From Modestobacter italicus (GTDB lineage Bacteria; Actinomycetota; Actinomycetes; Mycobacteriales; Geodermatophilaceae), in the NCBI RefSeq assembly GCF_019799965.1, contig NZ_JABGCJ010000004.1:1-64000 (forward strand): DNA of 64,000 nucleotides, written 5' to 3'. Shown one piece after another: positions 27,142 to 35,256 of the stretch. Both the position numbers and the translations under genes were made by a program. The notes beneath the pieces were generated by a model, which did not search any database, was not told the origin of the DNA, and worked only from the letters and a program-made list of their open reading frames with translations. The number at the start of each line of letters is the position of its first letter. Position 1 is the stretch's first letter.

Positions 27142-27396
27142 TCAGCTCGGGCCGGGCACCCCGAGGTCACGCCGCAGCCGGACGACGTCGACGGTGAAGT
27201 GGCTGTGCTCCCGGCCGTCCAGCAGCACCACCGGCACCCGGTCGCCGTACTCGACGCGCAGCTCCACGTCGGCGTCGACGTCCACCAGCTCGACGCCCAG
27301 GCCCGCCTCCCCGCCGATCCGGGTCAGCGTCTCCGCGGCGACGACGCACAGGTGGCAGCCCTCACGGGTCAGCAGCTGCAGCCGGGGCTCAGGCAC
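27142..27396 (-). CDS. Glutaredoxin family protein (DUF836/NrdH-like)
   Basis: 84 residues with LLTREGCHLCVVAAETL, a CxxC dithiol at the N-terminus, and the cis-Pro segment DRVPVVLLDG, the thioredoxin-fold glutaredoxin pattern. It is probably a small cytoplasmic thiol-disulfide reductase. GTG 27396 overlaps the acyl-CoA ligase gene end by 8 bases. A glutaredoxin at this spot before hemA also occurs in mycobacteria (Rv0508 by memory). Confidence 0.85.
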   Translation of the reverse strand: MPEPRLQLLTREGCHLCVVAAETLTRIGGEAGLGVELVDVDADVELRVEYGDRVPVVLLDGREHSHFTVDVVRLRRDLGVPGPS

Positions 27397-29008
27397 CGCC
27401 GTCCTCCGTACCGGCCGCGGCGGCGGCCCGCTCCAGTCCCAGCTCGCGCAGCCGGGCCCGGCTGACCTTGCCGGCAAGCGAGTGCGGCAGCTCGGGCACG
27501 AAGTGCACGGCGACCGGCACCTTGAACCGGGCCAGCGACCGGCCGGCGTGCTCCCGCAGCTCGGCCTCGGTGACCTCTGCCCCCGGCGCCCGGACGACGA
27601 CCGCGTGCACCGCCTCCCCGGTCCGCTGGTCCGGCACGCCGATCACCGCGCTCTCCGCGATGCCCGGGTGCTCGGCCAGCACCCGCTCGACCTCGCCGGG
27701 GTAGACGTTGAAGCCGCTGACCAGCACCAGGTCACGCCGCCGGTCGACCAGCTTGAGGTCGCCCGCGGCGTCCCGGTAGGCGATGTCCCCGGTGAGCAGC
27801 CAGCCCTCGTCGTCCGGGCCGTCGGCGCCGTCGGGCCAGTAGCCGCTGAACAGGTTGGGGCCGCGGACGCTGATCTCCCCGGCCTCGTCCTCGCCGTCGC
27901 CGTCCTCGTCGGTGAACGGGTCGCCGAACACGTCGCCGCGCACCCGGCTGCCGGGGTCCGGCCCGGCGGTCGGCCCGCCGGCGGTGTCCCGCAGCACGAG
28001 CTCGACGCCGGGCAGCGGCCCGCCGATGCACTCGGGCTTGGCCCGGCCGGTGGCCAGGGTGCTGGCCAGCACGGGCGCCGCCTCGGTGAGGCCGTAGCCC
28101 TCCCAGACCGTCACCGCGGCGCGGGTGCGCATCGCCTCGAACAGCGCCCCGGGCATTGGCGCGGCGCCGCAGCTGGCGGTGCGCACGGCGGCGAAGCCGC
28201 GCCGCAGCACGGCGTCGCTGCCGGCGGCGTCGGCCAGCGCCAGCCAGGCCGCGTACATCGGCGGGGCCCCGGGCACCGCGCTGACCTCCTCGGCCGCCAT
28301 CAGCGCGAGGGTCGCGGCCGGGTCGAACTCCTGGACGACGACGGCGCAGGCCGCAGTGGCCGCCACCAGGCCCCAGCCGCTGTTGAAGCCGTAGACGTGG
28401 AACAGCGGCAGCACGAGCAGCACCCGGTCCCCGGCGCGCACCGGCGGCGGGTCGAGGGCGAGCAGCTGCCGCTGGTTGGCCAGCAGCGCGGCGTGGGTGA
28501 GCATGGCGCCGCGGGGGCGGCCGGTCGTGCCGCTGGTGTAGGCCAGCAGGGCGAGCGCCGCGGGGTCGTCGGGGTCCTCCGGAGCCGGGCCGTCGGCCGC
28601 GGGCGGGCCGACGGCCACCGGGACGCCGGCCAGCTCCGGCCGGGCCTGCGCCACCACGAACAGCCGGGCCCCGGAGTCGGTGAGCAGGTGCTCGACCTCG
28701 GGGTCGGTGAAGGCGGTGTTGACCGGCACGACGACCAGCCCGGCGCGCAGCGCCCCCATCACCGCGACCACCCAGTCGGCGCCGTTGGGCAGCTGCACGG
28801 CGACCCGGTCGCCGGCGGCCAGGCCCCGGGCGGCGTACCCGGCAGCGGAGCGGTCGACCAGCTCGTCCACCTCCGACCAGGTCAGCCGCCGGTCGCCGGC
28901 CACCAGGGCCGGGGAGCTGCCCGCCGTCCGCGCCGCCCGCCGGACCAGCGCGGAGAAGGAACGCACCTCGGTCTCCGGCACGCCGTCCGGCACCTCGTCG
29001 ACCGGCAC
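27389..29008 (-). CDS. Acyl-CoA ligase (ANL superfamily)
   Basis: 539 residues, an AMP-forming acyl-CoA synthetase. Motifs in order: LLAYTSGTTGRPRGAMLTHAA (20 of these residues form the A3 loop), VLPLFHVYGFNSG, GYGLTEAAPV (A5), EGWLLTGDIAYRD (A7), RDLVLVSGFNVYPGEVE and the catalytic Lys in HSLAGKVSRARL. Long- or medium-chain fatty acids are the likely substrates. GTG 29008 is preceded by CGGAGG at 5 nt. It is divergent from the bldN-like gene. Confidence 0.88.
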   Translation of the reverse strand: MPVDEVPDGVPETEVRSFSALVRRAARTAGSSPALVAGDRRLTWSEVDELVDRSAAGYAARGLAAGDRVAVQLPNGADWVVAVMGALRAGLVVVPVNTAFTDPEVEHLLTDSGARLFVVAQARPELAGVPVAVGPPAADGPAPEDPDDPAALALLAYTSGTTGRPRGAMLTHAALLANQRQLLALDPPPVRAGDRVLLVLPLFHVYGFNSGWGLVAATAACAVVVQEFDPAATLALMAAEEVSAVPGAPPMYAAWLALADAAGSDAVLRRGFAAVRTASCGAAPMPGALFEAMRTRAAVTVWEGYGLTEAAPVLASTLATGRAKPECIGGPLPGVELVLRDTAGGPTAGPDPGSRVRGDVFGDPFTDEDGDGEDEAGEISVRGPNLFSGYWPDGADGPDDEGWLLTGDIAYRDAAGDLKLVDRRRDLVLVSGFNVYPGEVERVLAEHPGIAESAVIGVPDQRTGEAVHAVVVRAPGAEVTEAELREHAGRSLARFKVPVAVHFVPELPHSLAGKVSRARLRELGLERAAAAAGTEDGGA

Positions 29009-29170
29009 GGGGACCTCCGCAGGGCATCGGCCGTCTCGGACGGCGGGAACGTGGACGCAGCGGCACGATGGTGTCATCCGAGCTTGCGCGCCGCAGCCGT
29101 CCCACTCGTGCGCCCGGGCGGCAGGGACCGGACCGGCTGCCTCGGCGAGGCAGGAGGAGGTGCCGCCGGC

Positions 29171-29944
29171 ATGAACCGACCCCGCCCTGCGGTCGACACC
29201 GCTGCGCCGCCTCCGGCGCCGACCGCGACCCGTCCGGCGTGCCGTCCGCGCCTGGGTCCCCTCCCGCGTCCAGCCGCCGACGACGGCGCCCCTCCGGAGG
29301 CTCGTGCTCTGCTGCCTCCCAGGCAGCAGAGCACGAGCTCGCGCGGAGGCCTGGTCCCGGTCGACCGGATGCCGGTCGACGTGCCCGCCACCGCTGGACA
29401 GCTGGACGTCTGGGAGCAGGTCCGCCGGGCCCAGGCCGGCGACGCCGAGGGGTTCGGCCGGCTCTACGACCGCTACTCCGGGGTCGTCTTCCGCTACCTG
29501 CTCCCCCGGGTGCACGACCGGGCGACCGCGGAGGACCTCACCAGCGAGACCTTCGTGCGCGCGTTCCGCCGCATCGACTCGCTGTCCTTCCAGGGCCGCG
29601 ACGTCGGCGCGTGGCTGGTGACCATCGCCCGCAACCTCGTGCTGGACCACCTGAAGAGCGGCCGGTACCGGCTGGAGGTCAGCACCGCCGACATGCGGGA
29701 GGTCGACCGGGCCACCGACGGCACGGAGGACGCCGTGCTGCGCAGGCTGGCCTCCGCCGAGGTGCTCGCCGGGGTGCGGCAGCTGTCCGCCGACCAGCGC
29801 GAGTGCCTGGTGCTGCGCTTCCTGCAGGGGCTGTCCGTGGCCGAGACGGCAGCCGCGATGGGCCGCAAGGACGGTGCGGTCAAGGCGCTGCAGCACCGGG
29901 CGGTGCGCCGGCTGGCGGCGCTCCTGCCCGACGGCCTCCGGTGA
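29171..29944 (+). CDS. bldN: BldN-type ECF sigma factor with N-terminal extension
   Basis: 257 residues if translated from ATG 29171, which has GAGGAGGT 9 nt upstream. The first ~75 residues are Pro/Ala/Arg-rich and look disordered; region 2 follows (FGRLYDRYSGVVFRYLL, ATAEDLTSETFVRAFRRID, GRDVGAWLVTIARNLVLDHL) and region 4 ends with LRFLQGLSVAETAAAMGRKD. These stretches agree closely with Streptomyces BldN, whose extension is removed by proteolysis. BldN acts in aerial development; here the target process is unknown. ATG 29369 would give the bare core but lacks a good ribosome-binding site. No RsbN-like anti-sigma gene is adjacent. A perfect hairpin lies at 29300-29338 inside the extension. 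Confidence 0.85.
   Translation: MNRPRPAVDTAAPPPAPTATRPACRPRLGPLPRPAADDGAPPEARALLPPRQQSTSSRGGLVPVDRMPVDVPATAGQLDVWEQVRRAQAGDAEGFGRLYDRYSGVVFRYLLPRVHDRATAEDLTSETFVRAFRRIDSLSFQGRDVGAWLVTIARNLVLDHLKSGRYRLEVSTADMREVDRATDGTEDAVLRRLASAEVLAGVRQLSADQRECLVLRFLQGLSVAETAAAMGRKDGAVKALQHRAVRRLAALLPDGLR
29300..29338 (+). promoter_or_regulatory. Perfect 18-bp hairpin within the 5' end of the bldN-like gene
   Basis: GCTCGTGCTCTGCTGCCT, a CCC loop, then its exact complement. It lies 129 nt after the chosen start, or about 30 nt before the internal ATG 29369. In the mRNA it would be a very stable stem-loop able to slow ribosomes, act as an attenuator, or separate two translation starts. Confidence 0.7.
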
Positions 29945-30003
29945 CCGGGCCGCCACGCACCAAGGTCGGGCCGACCGACGGCCGGCGGGCGGACCGGCGA
30001 CGC

Positions 30004-30009
30004 TAGGGT
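30004..30009 (+). promoter_or_regulatory. -10 box for the HAD phosphatase gene
   Basis: TAGGGT, about 39 nt before GTG 30049; the leader carries the ribosome-binding site GGAGGT. Confidence 0.45.
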
Positions 30010-30048
30010 CGCCAACGACGAGGAGCAGACGCACGGAGGTGGTCCGGA

Positions 30049-30960
30049 GTGGTCCGAGTGCCGTTCCGGGGCCGTGCTGCCTCCGCGCCCGCCGAGCTCG
30101 AGGACGAGGAGGCGCGCGCCCTCGTCGCCGGGGCTGCCTCCGCGGCCGCCGCGGAGACCGAGCCCACCACCCCGGCGCCGGACCGCACCGCCGCGGCGTT
30201 CTTCGACGTCGACAACACGATGATGATGGGCGCCTCGCTGTTCTGGTTCGCCCGCGGACTCGCCGCCCGCAAGTACTTCACCTCCCGGGACGTGGCCTCG
30301 TTCGTCTGGCAGCAGGCCAAGTTCCGGATCGCCGGCAGCGAGAGCGCGTCCGACATGCACACCGTGCGGGACAACGCGCTGGCCTTCGTCGCCGGCCGCG
30401 AGGTGCAGGAGATCATCGACGCCGGCGAGGAGATCTACGACGAGCTGATGGCCGACCGCATCTGGTCGGGCACCCGCAACCTCGCCCAGCAGCACCTGGA
30501 CGCCGGCCAGCGGGTCTGGCTGGTCACCGCCACCCCCGTCGAGCTGGCCTCGATCATCGCCCACCGCCTCGGCCTGACCGGCGCGCTGGGCACCGTCTCC
30601 GAGATCGTCGACGGCCGCTACACCGGCCGGCTGGTCGGCGAGATGATGCACGGGGAGTCCAAGGCCCAGGCGGTGCGGGCCCTGGCCGAGCGGGAAGGCC
30701 TCGACCTGACCCGCTGCACCGCCTACAGCGACTCCACCAACGACCTGCCGATGCTCACCCTGGTGGGCTCCGCGGTCGCGGTGAACCCCGACTCCGAGCT
30801 GCGCGCCGTGGCCCGCTCACGCGGCTGGACCGTGAAGGACTTCCGCACCGGCCGCAAGGCCGCCCGGATCGGCGTCCCGACCGTCGGCGCGGCCGCGGTC
30901 TCCGGCGGCCTCGTCGGCGGCCTCATCTCACTGCGCCGCCGCAACCGCTGGCCGTTCTGA
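30049..30960 (+). CDS. HAD-IB family phosphatase (SerB1-like)
   Basis: 303 residues. HAD motif I is [13 protein letters not shown] (nucleophile Asp and second Asp), motif [12 protein letters not shown], and motif [14 protein letters not shown] with [12 protein letters not shown]. The C-terminus has a hydrophobic stretch and basic end ([18 protein letters not shown]) that may touch the membrane. The family includes phosphoserine-phosphatase-like enzymes; the substrate is not certain. GTG 30049 follows GGAGGT at 7 nt. In M. tuberculosis serB1 lies in the equivalent place. Confidence 0.85.
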   Translation: MVRVPFRGRAASAPAELEDEEARALVAGAASAAAAETEPTTPAPDRTAAAFFDVDNTMMMGASLFWFARGLAARKYFTSRDVASFVWQQAKFRIAGSESASDMHTVRDNALAFVAGREVQEIIDAGEEIYDELMADRIWSGTRNLAQQHLDAGQRVWLVTATPVELASIIAHRLGLTGALGTVSEIVDGRYTGRLVGEMMHGESKAQAVRALAEREGLDLTRCTAYSDSTNDLPMLTLVGSAVAVNPDSELRAVARSRGWTVKDFRTGRKAARIGVPTVGAAAVSGGLVGGLISLRRRNRWPF

Positions 30961-30977
30961 ACCGGGACGCCGACCCC

Positions 30978-31265
30978 GTGGCCCAGCTGCAGTGGATGTC
31001 ACCGGAGCAGTACCTGGCGCGGCTGATGTGGGAGCTGGGCATCGTCCCCACGGAGGCCGCCGGTCTCCGGATCTGCGCGACCGAGGGGTTCGACCGCGAC
31101 GCGGTGCGCCGGACGACGCAGGCGCTCGCGCTGGTGCGGGAACAGCTGTCCGACCACTGGCGGCGCGACGGCGACGGGACGCTGGCCGAGGCGCTGGACC
31201 GAGCGGCCGCCGACCAGTGGGCCCGGTCGGGGCTCGGGCTCCCCCCGACGCCCGACCCGGGCTGA
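30978..31265 (+). CDS. Conserved small protein, unknown function
   Basis: 95 residues from GTG 30978, or 89 from ATG 30996 (MSPEQYLARLMWELG). Predicted mostly helical, with LMWELGIVPTEAAGLRIC and LALVREQLSDHWRRDGDG. No family recognised. It starts 17 nt after the HAD gene and is probably cotranscribed. Coding bias and position support it; the exact start is uncertain because no good ribosome-binding site is seen. Confidence 0.6.
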   Translation: MAQLQWMSPEQYLARLMWELGIVPTEAAGLRICATEGFDRDAVRRTTQALALVREQLSDHWRRDGDGTLAEALDRAAADQWARSGLGLPPTPDPG

Positions 31266-31270
31266 GACCG

Positions 31271-32176
31271 TCAGCTGAAGACGCTGCGGCGCTGCAGGAG
31301 GAGCCGGTAGAGCGAGTGCTGGATGGTCTCGCGCACCTGGTCGGTCAGGTTGAACACGGTCATCGGATCGTCCGCGGCCGCGGGGCCGTAGGACGCCGTC
31401 TCGATCGGCTCGCCGAAGGCGATGAACCACTTCGACGGCAGCGGGACCGCACCCAGCGGGCCCAGCAGCGGGAAGGTCGGGGTGATCGGGAAGTACGGCA
31501 GGCCGAGCAGCCGGGCAGCCGTGCGGGCGTTGCCGATCATCGGGTAGATCTCCTCGGCGCCGACGATCGCGCACGGCACGATCGGGGTGCCGGTGCGCAG
31601 GGCGGCGCTGACGAAGCCCCCGCGGCCGAACCGCTGCAGGGTGTACCGCTCGTGGAACGGCTTGCCGACGCCCTTGAAGCCCTCCGGGAAGACGCCCACC
31701 ACCTCACCGCTGGACAGCAACCGCTCGGCGTCCTCGTTGCAGGCCAGGGTCACGCCGAGCTTGCGCGCCAGCGACCCGATGAAGGGCACCTGGAACACCA
31801 GGTCGGCGCCGAGCAGCCGCAGCCGGCGGGCCGACGGGTGCTCGTCGTGCAGGGCCACTGTGGCCATCAGCGCGTCGACCGGCACGGTGCCCGAGTGGTT
31901 GGCCACCACCAGGGCACCGCCGACGTCGGGCACGTGCTCCAGCCCCTGGGTCTCCACCCGGAACCAGCGGTGGAACCAGGGGCGCAGCCCGGGCAGCAGG
32001 ACGTGGTCGGTCAGGTCGGGGTCGAAGCCGAACTCGTCGGTGTCGTACTCCCCGGTCAGCCGGCGCCGCAGGAACTCCAGCCCACCCGCCAGCTGCTCGT
32101 CCCAGCTGGGTTCGGCCTGCGGCGGGGTCGGCTGCTCGTCGTCCGGGCGCAGCGGGATCACCCGGGCCTCAGGCAT
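31271..32176 (-). CDS. Lysophospholipid acyltransferase (PlsC family)
   Basis: 301 residues. The acyltransferase motif I is VVANHSGTVPVDALM (H-x4-D), motif III is GVFPEGFKGVGKPF and a later block is PIVPCAIVGAEEIYP. Such enzymes acylate lysophosphatidic acid or related lipids at the membrane. ATG 32176 overlaps the epimerase gene by 8 bases. The pair corresponds to Rv0502/Rv0501 in M. tuberculosis as I recall. Confidence 0.88.
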   Translation of the reverse strand: MPEARVIPLRPDDEQPTPPQAEPSWDEQLAGGLEFLRRRLTGEYDTDEFGFDPDLTDHVLLPGLRPWFHRWFRVETQGLEHVPDVGGALVVANHSGTVPVDALMATVALHDEHPSARRLRLLGADLVFQVPFIGSLARKLGVTLACNEDAERLLSSGEVVGVFPEGFKGVGKPFHERYTLQRFGRGGFVSAALRTGTPIVPCAIVGAEEIYPMIGNARTAARLLGLPYFPITPTFPLLGPLGAVPLPSKWFIAFGEPIETASYGPAAADDPMTVFNLTDQVRETIQHSLYRLLLQRRSVFS

Positions 32177-33287
32177 CGCGCACCGCCCGCAGGCCCGGCA
32201 CCGGGGGCGCCGCGCGGCGCCGGTCGCCGAGCAGGCCCTGGACGGCGGTGATGCCACCGGCGACCCGGCCGACGGCCGAGCGGGCGGTGCCGGTCACCTC
32301 GGCGACCAGCTGGGGATCGACCACAGGAGGCACGGTACGGGCGTAGTCGGCCAGCGCCTCGCCGGTGGTGTACCGCGGGCGGTAGCCGAACTCCTCGCGC
32401 AGCACGCGGGTGTCCACGACCCGGCCGAAGTTCAGGAAGCGCATCTGCTCCGGTGACCAGTCGACCAGGGCGCCGCGGCGGGTGAGCCGGCCCAGTGAGC
32501 CCATCGCGACCTCCGGGACCGGGAGCGCCACCCGGCCGAGCCGGCGGATCGCCTGGGAGAGCAGCACGGTGCCCGCGGCTCCCACGTTCACCGTGCCGAC
32601 GAAGTCACCCATGGCTGCCTGCCGGAGCACCGCCACGGCGTCGTCCTCGTGCAGCAGCTGGACCCGGGCGTCGTAGCCGAGGGCCGTGGGCACCACCGGC
32701 ATGCGCAGGAAACCGGAGAGCAGCGAGTCGATCCGCGGGCCGATGAGGTTGGTGAAGCGCAGCACCGCCACCCCGACGTCGGGCCGGTGACGGGCGAAGG
32801 AGCGGACGTAGCTCTCGATGTCGAGGCTGTCCTTGGCGAAGCCACCGCCGGGCACGCGACGGGCCTGCATCGTCTCGGTGAAGACGGCCGGGTCGCGGGA
32901 GCTGGCGCCGTAGACCGCGCTGGTGCTCTTGAGCACCAGCCGGCGGACCTGCGGCGACCGCTGGCAGGCAGCCAGCAGCTGCATGGTGCCGATGACGTTG
33001 AGCTCCTTCATCGACACCCGCCCCCCGGCGCCGGCCGGGGTGGCGCTGATGTTCATGTGGACGACGGTGTCCACCGACGCCGACTCGATCACCTTCCCGA
33101 TCAACGGGCTGCGGATGTCGGCGCGGACGAACTCGGTGCGTCCGAGGCGGCGGAGCACCTCGGGGGCCGGGGGGACGGTGTCCACCCCGATGACCCGGTC
33201 GATCGCCGGGTCGGCGGCGAGCTCGGCCGCCAGCGCGCCGCCCAGCCACCGGCTCACGCCGGTGACGAGGACGACCGCGGGCGGCAC
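32169..33287 (-). CDS. NAD-dependent epimerase/dehydratase (extended SDR)
   Basis: 372 residues. The N-terminal VVLVTGVSRWLGGALA is a variant of the TGxxGxxG dinucleotide loop with Trp and Leu in place of the usual residues. STSAVYGASSRD contains the Ser/Tyr active-site region; the Lys normally three residues after Tyr is not evident, so catalysis may be altered. It is called galE2-like in mycobacteria. GTG 33287 is 10 nt from the bS22 stop. Confidence 0.82.
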   Translation of the reverse strand: MPPAVVLVTGVSRWLGGALAAELAADPAIDRVIGVDTVPPAPEVLRRLGRTEFVRADIRSPLIGKVIESASVDTVVHMNISATPAGAGGRVSMKELNVIGTMQLLAACQRSPQVRRLVLKSTSAVYGASSRDPAVFTETMQARRVPGGGFAKDSLDIESYVRSFARHRPDVGVAVLRFTNLIGPRIDSLLSGFLRMPVVPTALGYDARVQLLHEDDAVAVLRQAAMGDFVGTVNVGAAGTVLLSQAIRRLGRVALPVPEVAMGSLGRLTRRGALVDWSPEQMRFLNFGRVVDTRVLREEFGYRPRYTTGEALADYARTVPPVVDPQLVAEVTGTARSAVGRVAGGITAVQGLLGDRRRAAPPVPGLRAVRDA

Positions 33288-33297
33288 GAGCGTCAGC

Positions 33298-33396
33298 TCA
33301 CTTCTTGTTGCGCCGCTGCACGCGGGTCTTCTTGAGGAGCTTGCGGTGCTTCTTCTTCGCCATCCGCTTGCGGCGCTTCTTGATGACCGAACCCAT
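33298..33396 (-). CDS. Small ribosomal subunit protein bS22 (AURKAIP1/COX24 domain)
   Basis: A 32-residue, extremely basic peptide: [18 protein letters not shown] followed by [14 protein letters not shown]. It matches the actinobacterial 30S protein bS22 found near the decoding centre. Eighteen residues are Lys or Arg. ATG 33394-33396 is the start; it is too short for many ORF finders. It heads the leftward unit with the epimerase and acyltransferase genes, the same order as Rv0500B-Rv0501-Rv0502. Confidence 0.92.
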   Translation of the reverse strand: MGSVIKKRRKRMAKKKHRKLLKKTRVQRRNKK

Positions 33397-33537
33397 GTCC
33401 TGCTCCCGACGTCGTGTCCGCCCGGCGTCCGGGGAGCGTGACCGGGGTGGTCAGACAGCTCCGTGGTCCGGGTACCGGGCGAGTGATCTGCTCGTGCGCG
33501 GCCGCCCCGGTGGAGGGGCAGAACCGCTCAGCGCCCG

Positions 33538-33543
33538 AGCCTA
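33538..33543 (-). promoter_or_regulatory. Candidate -10 box for the bS22 unit
   Basis: TAGGCT on the minus strand, giving a leader of about 135 nt. The 269-bp gap between bS22 and the helix-turn-helix gene shows nothing else clear. Confidence 0.35.
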
Positions 33544-33665
33544 CCCGGCGGACCACCGACGAGCCGGGACGGCCGCCCTGCGGGCCCCCATCGGGGGCAC
33601 CACCTCGGCGGCCGGCGCCCGCTGCAGGGTCCCGCCGCGAGCGGCGGGGGCAGCGGGGTGCCTGC

Positions 33666-34010
33666 TCAGGCGATGTCGGTGTAGGCGTCGCGCAGGTAGT
33701 CGTGCACGGCCCGCTCCGGGACGCGGAAGGAGCGGCCGACGCGGACGGCGGAGAGCTCGCCACCGTGGACGAGGCGGTAGACGGTCATCTTCGAGACGCG
33801 CATCAGGGCGGCGACCTCGGCGACGGTCAGGAAGGCGACGGCGGCGCGGGGGGCCGGGACGGCGGCCGGACGGCCGACCGGCATGGCGGCCGGGTGGGCC
33901 GCGGGCACCGGGCGGGACAGGGCGGCGGCGTTGATGGGGCGACCCATCGGACGCGGGGCCGGGACCCCCGGGCGGGTGGTCTGGATGGTGGCGCGCTGGG
34001 GCATGGTCAC
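33666..34010 (-). CDS. Helix-turn-helix DNA-binding protein (excisionase/MerR-type)
   Basis: 114 residues. A Pro/Ala/Arg-rich N-terminus of about 50 residues precedes a winged helix: FLTVAEVAALMRVSKMTVYR, then LVHGGELSAVRVGRSFRVPE, and the conserved C-terminus DYLRDAYTDIA. It is the type encoded beside bS22 in many actinobacteria (Rv0500A in M. tuberculosis; a bldN neighbour in Streptomyces, by memory), related to BldC but not identical. GTG 34010 follows GGAGA at 8 nt; ATG 34004 is possible. An unusual upstream region suggests tight control. Confidence 0.85.
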   Translation of the reverse strand: MTMPQRATIQTTRPGVPAPRPMGRPINAAALSRPVPAAHPAAMPVGRPAAVPAPRAAVAFLTVAEVAALMRVSKMTVYRLVHGGELSAVRVGRSFRVPERAVHDYLRDAYTDIA

Positions 34011-34364
34011 GTCGTTCGTCTCCGGTCTCAGCGCTCCCGCGGCCACCGGCTTCCCCACCGGCGGGCGTGTCACGTTCGCGCTGGAATGACCATATGGGGG
34101 CCGGAGTGACAGAAGCGATGGGTGAAACGGACAGGCGGACCGGTCCGTCCTGGGCACAAGTGGACAGAGACACCCTGTGACACACCAGTAACGGCGTGTT
34201 GTCCCCAAGTCGACTGGTCCGCCCAGCCCTCGATCCACAGGAAACTGTGGAAAACCACAGGCTTGTGATTCACCTGTGCACCTCTGGGACGGAGCGACAC
34301 CAGCTCTCAAGGCGCGTCGGCTGCACTGCGCGCCCACCCGGTGACCGGATCGGGATGGCGTGGG
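34011..34364 (-). other. 354-bp intergenic region with phased repeats and DnaA-box-like 9-mers
   Basis: No gene is seen. At 34235-34260 CCACAG-GAAA-CTGTGG-AAAA-CCACAG makes three alternately oriented 6-mers with an exact 10-bp period; GTGATTCAC (34265-34273) continues the phase. Four DnaA-box-like 9-mers lie in the same stretch: CTGTCCACT (34167-34159, minus), TTGTCCCCA (34199), CGATCCACA (34231) and TTTTCCACA (34254-34246, minus). The composition is less GC-rich than its surroundings. It is the upstream region of the helix-turn-helix gene. Confidence 0.55.
34089..34094 (-). promoter_or_regulatory. Candidate -10 box for the helix-turn-helix gene
   Basis: TATGGT on the minus strand, with about 70 nt of leader to GTG 34010. 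No -35 consensus. Confidence 0.4.
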
Positions 34365-35198
34365 TCAGCCGTCGGCGCGGCCGAGCTCGACCGAGCGGCG
34401 GTGCGCGGCCTCGATCGCCGCGATCAGCGCCGCCCGGACACCGTGCCGTTCCAGCTCACGGACGGCGGCGATCGTCGTCCCCCCGGGGCTGGTCACGGCC
34501 TCCCGCAGCTGCACCGGGTGCTCCCCGGAGTCGCGGAGCATCACCGCCGAGCCGTAGGCGGTCTGCACGATCAGGTCGGCCGCCAGGTCGCGCGGCAGGC
34601 CGAGCAGGATGCCGGCGTCGATCATCGCCTCGACCAGGAAGAAGAAGTAGGCCGGACCACTGCCGGACAGAGCCGTCACGGCGTCCTGCTGGCTCTCCGG
34701 CACCCGCCGGACCTCCCCCACCGGCGCCAGCAGGGCCTCCGCCGCGTCCAGGTGCTCCTCGGTGGCGTGCGCACCGGCCGACAGCACGCTCATGCCGGCC
34801 TCCACGAGGGCCGGGGTGTTCGGCATGACCCGGACCACCGGCGTCCCGGTGGGCAGGAAGCCCTCGATCCGGCCGGTCGGCACCCCTGCTGCCACCGAGA
34901 CCACCAGGTGGTCGGTGGTCACGTGCGGCGCCAGCAGCTCCAGCAGCGCGTCGATGTCCTGCGGCTTGACCGCCAGCAGCAGCACGCGGGCGCGGGCCGC
35001 GGCCCCCGCGAGGTCGGCGGTGCCCACCCCGTGCCGGGCCGCCAGCTCCGCGGCCCGCTGCGGGTTCCGCTCGACCACCAGCACGCCCTCGCCGGTGCCG
35101 GCCTGGCGCACCAGACCGGCGAGCAGCGCCTCACCGATCTTGCCGCCGCCGATGATGGCCAGCTGGGCGCCCGAGTCGCCGCGTCCCGCAGTGATCAT
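34365..35198 (-). CDS. proC: Pyrroline-5-carboxylate reductase
   Basis: 277 residues. The last step of proline synthesis, NAD(P)H-dependent. The Rossmann loop is LAIIGGGKIGEALLAGL; VKPQDIDALL, VRVMPNTPALVEAGMS and the C-terminal signature ALSGSGPAYFFFLVEAM with TSPGGTTIAAV are all present. ATG 35198 has a TACCGT box 7 nt upstream and no ribosome-binding site, so it is probably leaderless. Confidence 0.95.
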   Translation of the reverse strand: MITAGRGDSGAQLAIIGGGKIGEALLAGLVRQAGTGEGVLVVERNPQRAAELAARHGVGTADLAGAAARARVLLLAVKPQDIDALLELLAPHVTTDHLVVSVAAGVPTGRIEGFLPTGTPVVRVMPNTPALVEAGMSVLSAGAHATEEHLDAAEALLAPVGEVRRVPESQQDAVTALSGSGPAYFFFLVEAMIDAGILLGLPRDLAADLIVQTAYGSAVMLRDSGEHPVQLREAVTSPGGTTIAAVRELERHGVRAALIAAIEAAHRRSVELGRADG

Positions 35199-35205
35199 GC
35201 CCGCG

Positions 35206-35211
35206 ACGGTA
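35206..35211 (-). promoter_or_regulatory. -10 box for proC (leaderless type)
   Basis: TACCGT on the minus strand, 7 nt before the proC ATG. Confidence 0.55.
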
Positions 35212-35256
35212 GTGCCCGCCCGTGTGTGCCGCGGGCCGGCGGGGTAGGCGCCGGCC

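Noticed and set aside
33397-33665. A further small gene between bS22 and the helix-turn-helix gene
   Set aside because: Open frames there are short, GC-biased and without ribosome-binding site; only a possible -10 box is seen.
34141-34220. Possible BldD or WhiA sites (TGACACACCAGTAAC and GACAC motifs)
   Set aside because: The fit to the BldD consensus has an extra base, and GACAC alone is too short and common to support a call.
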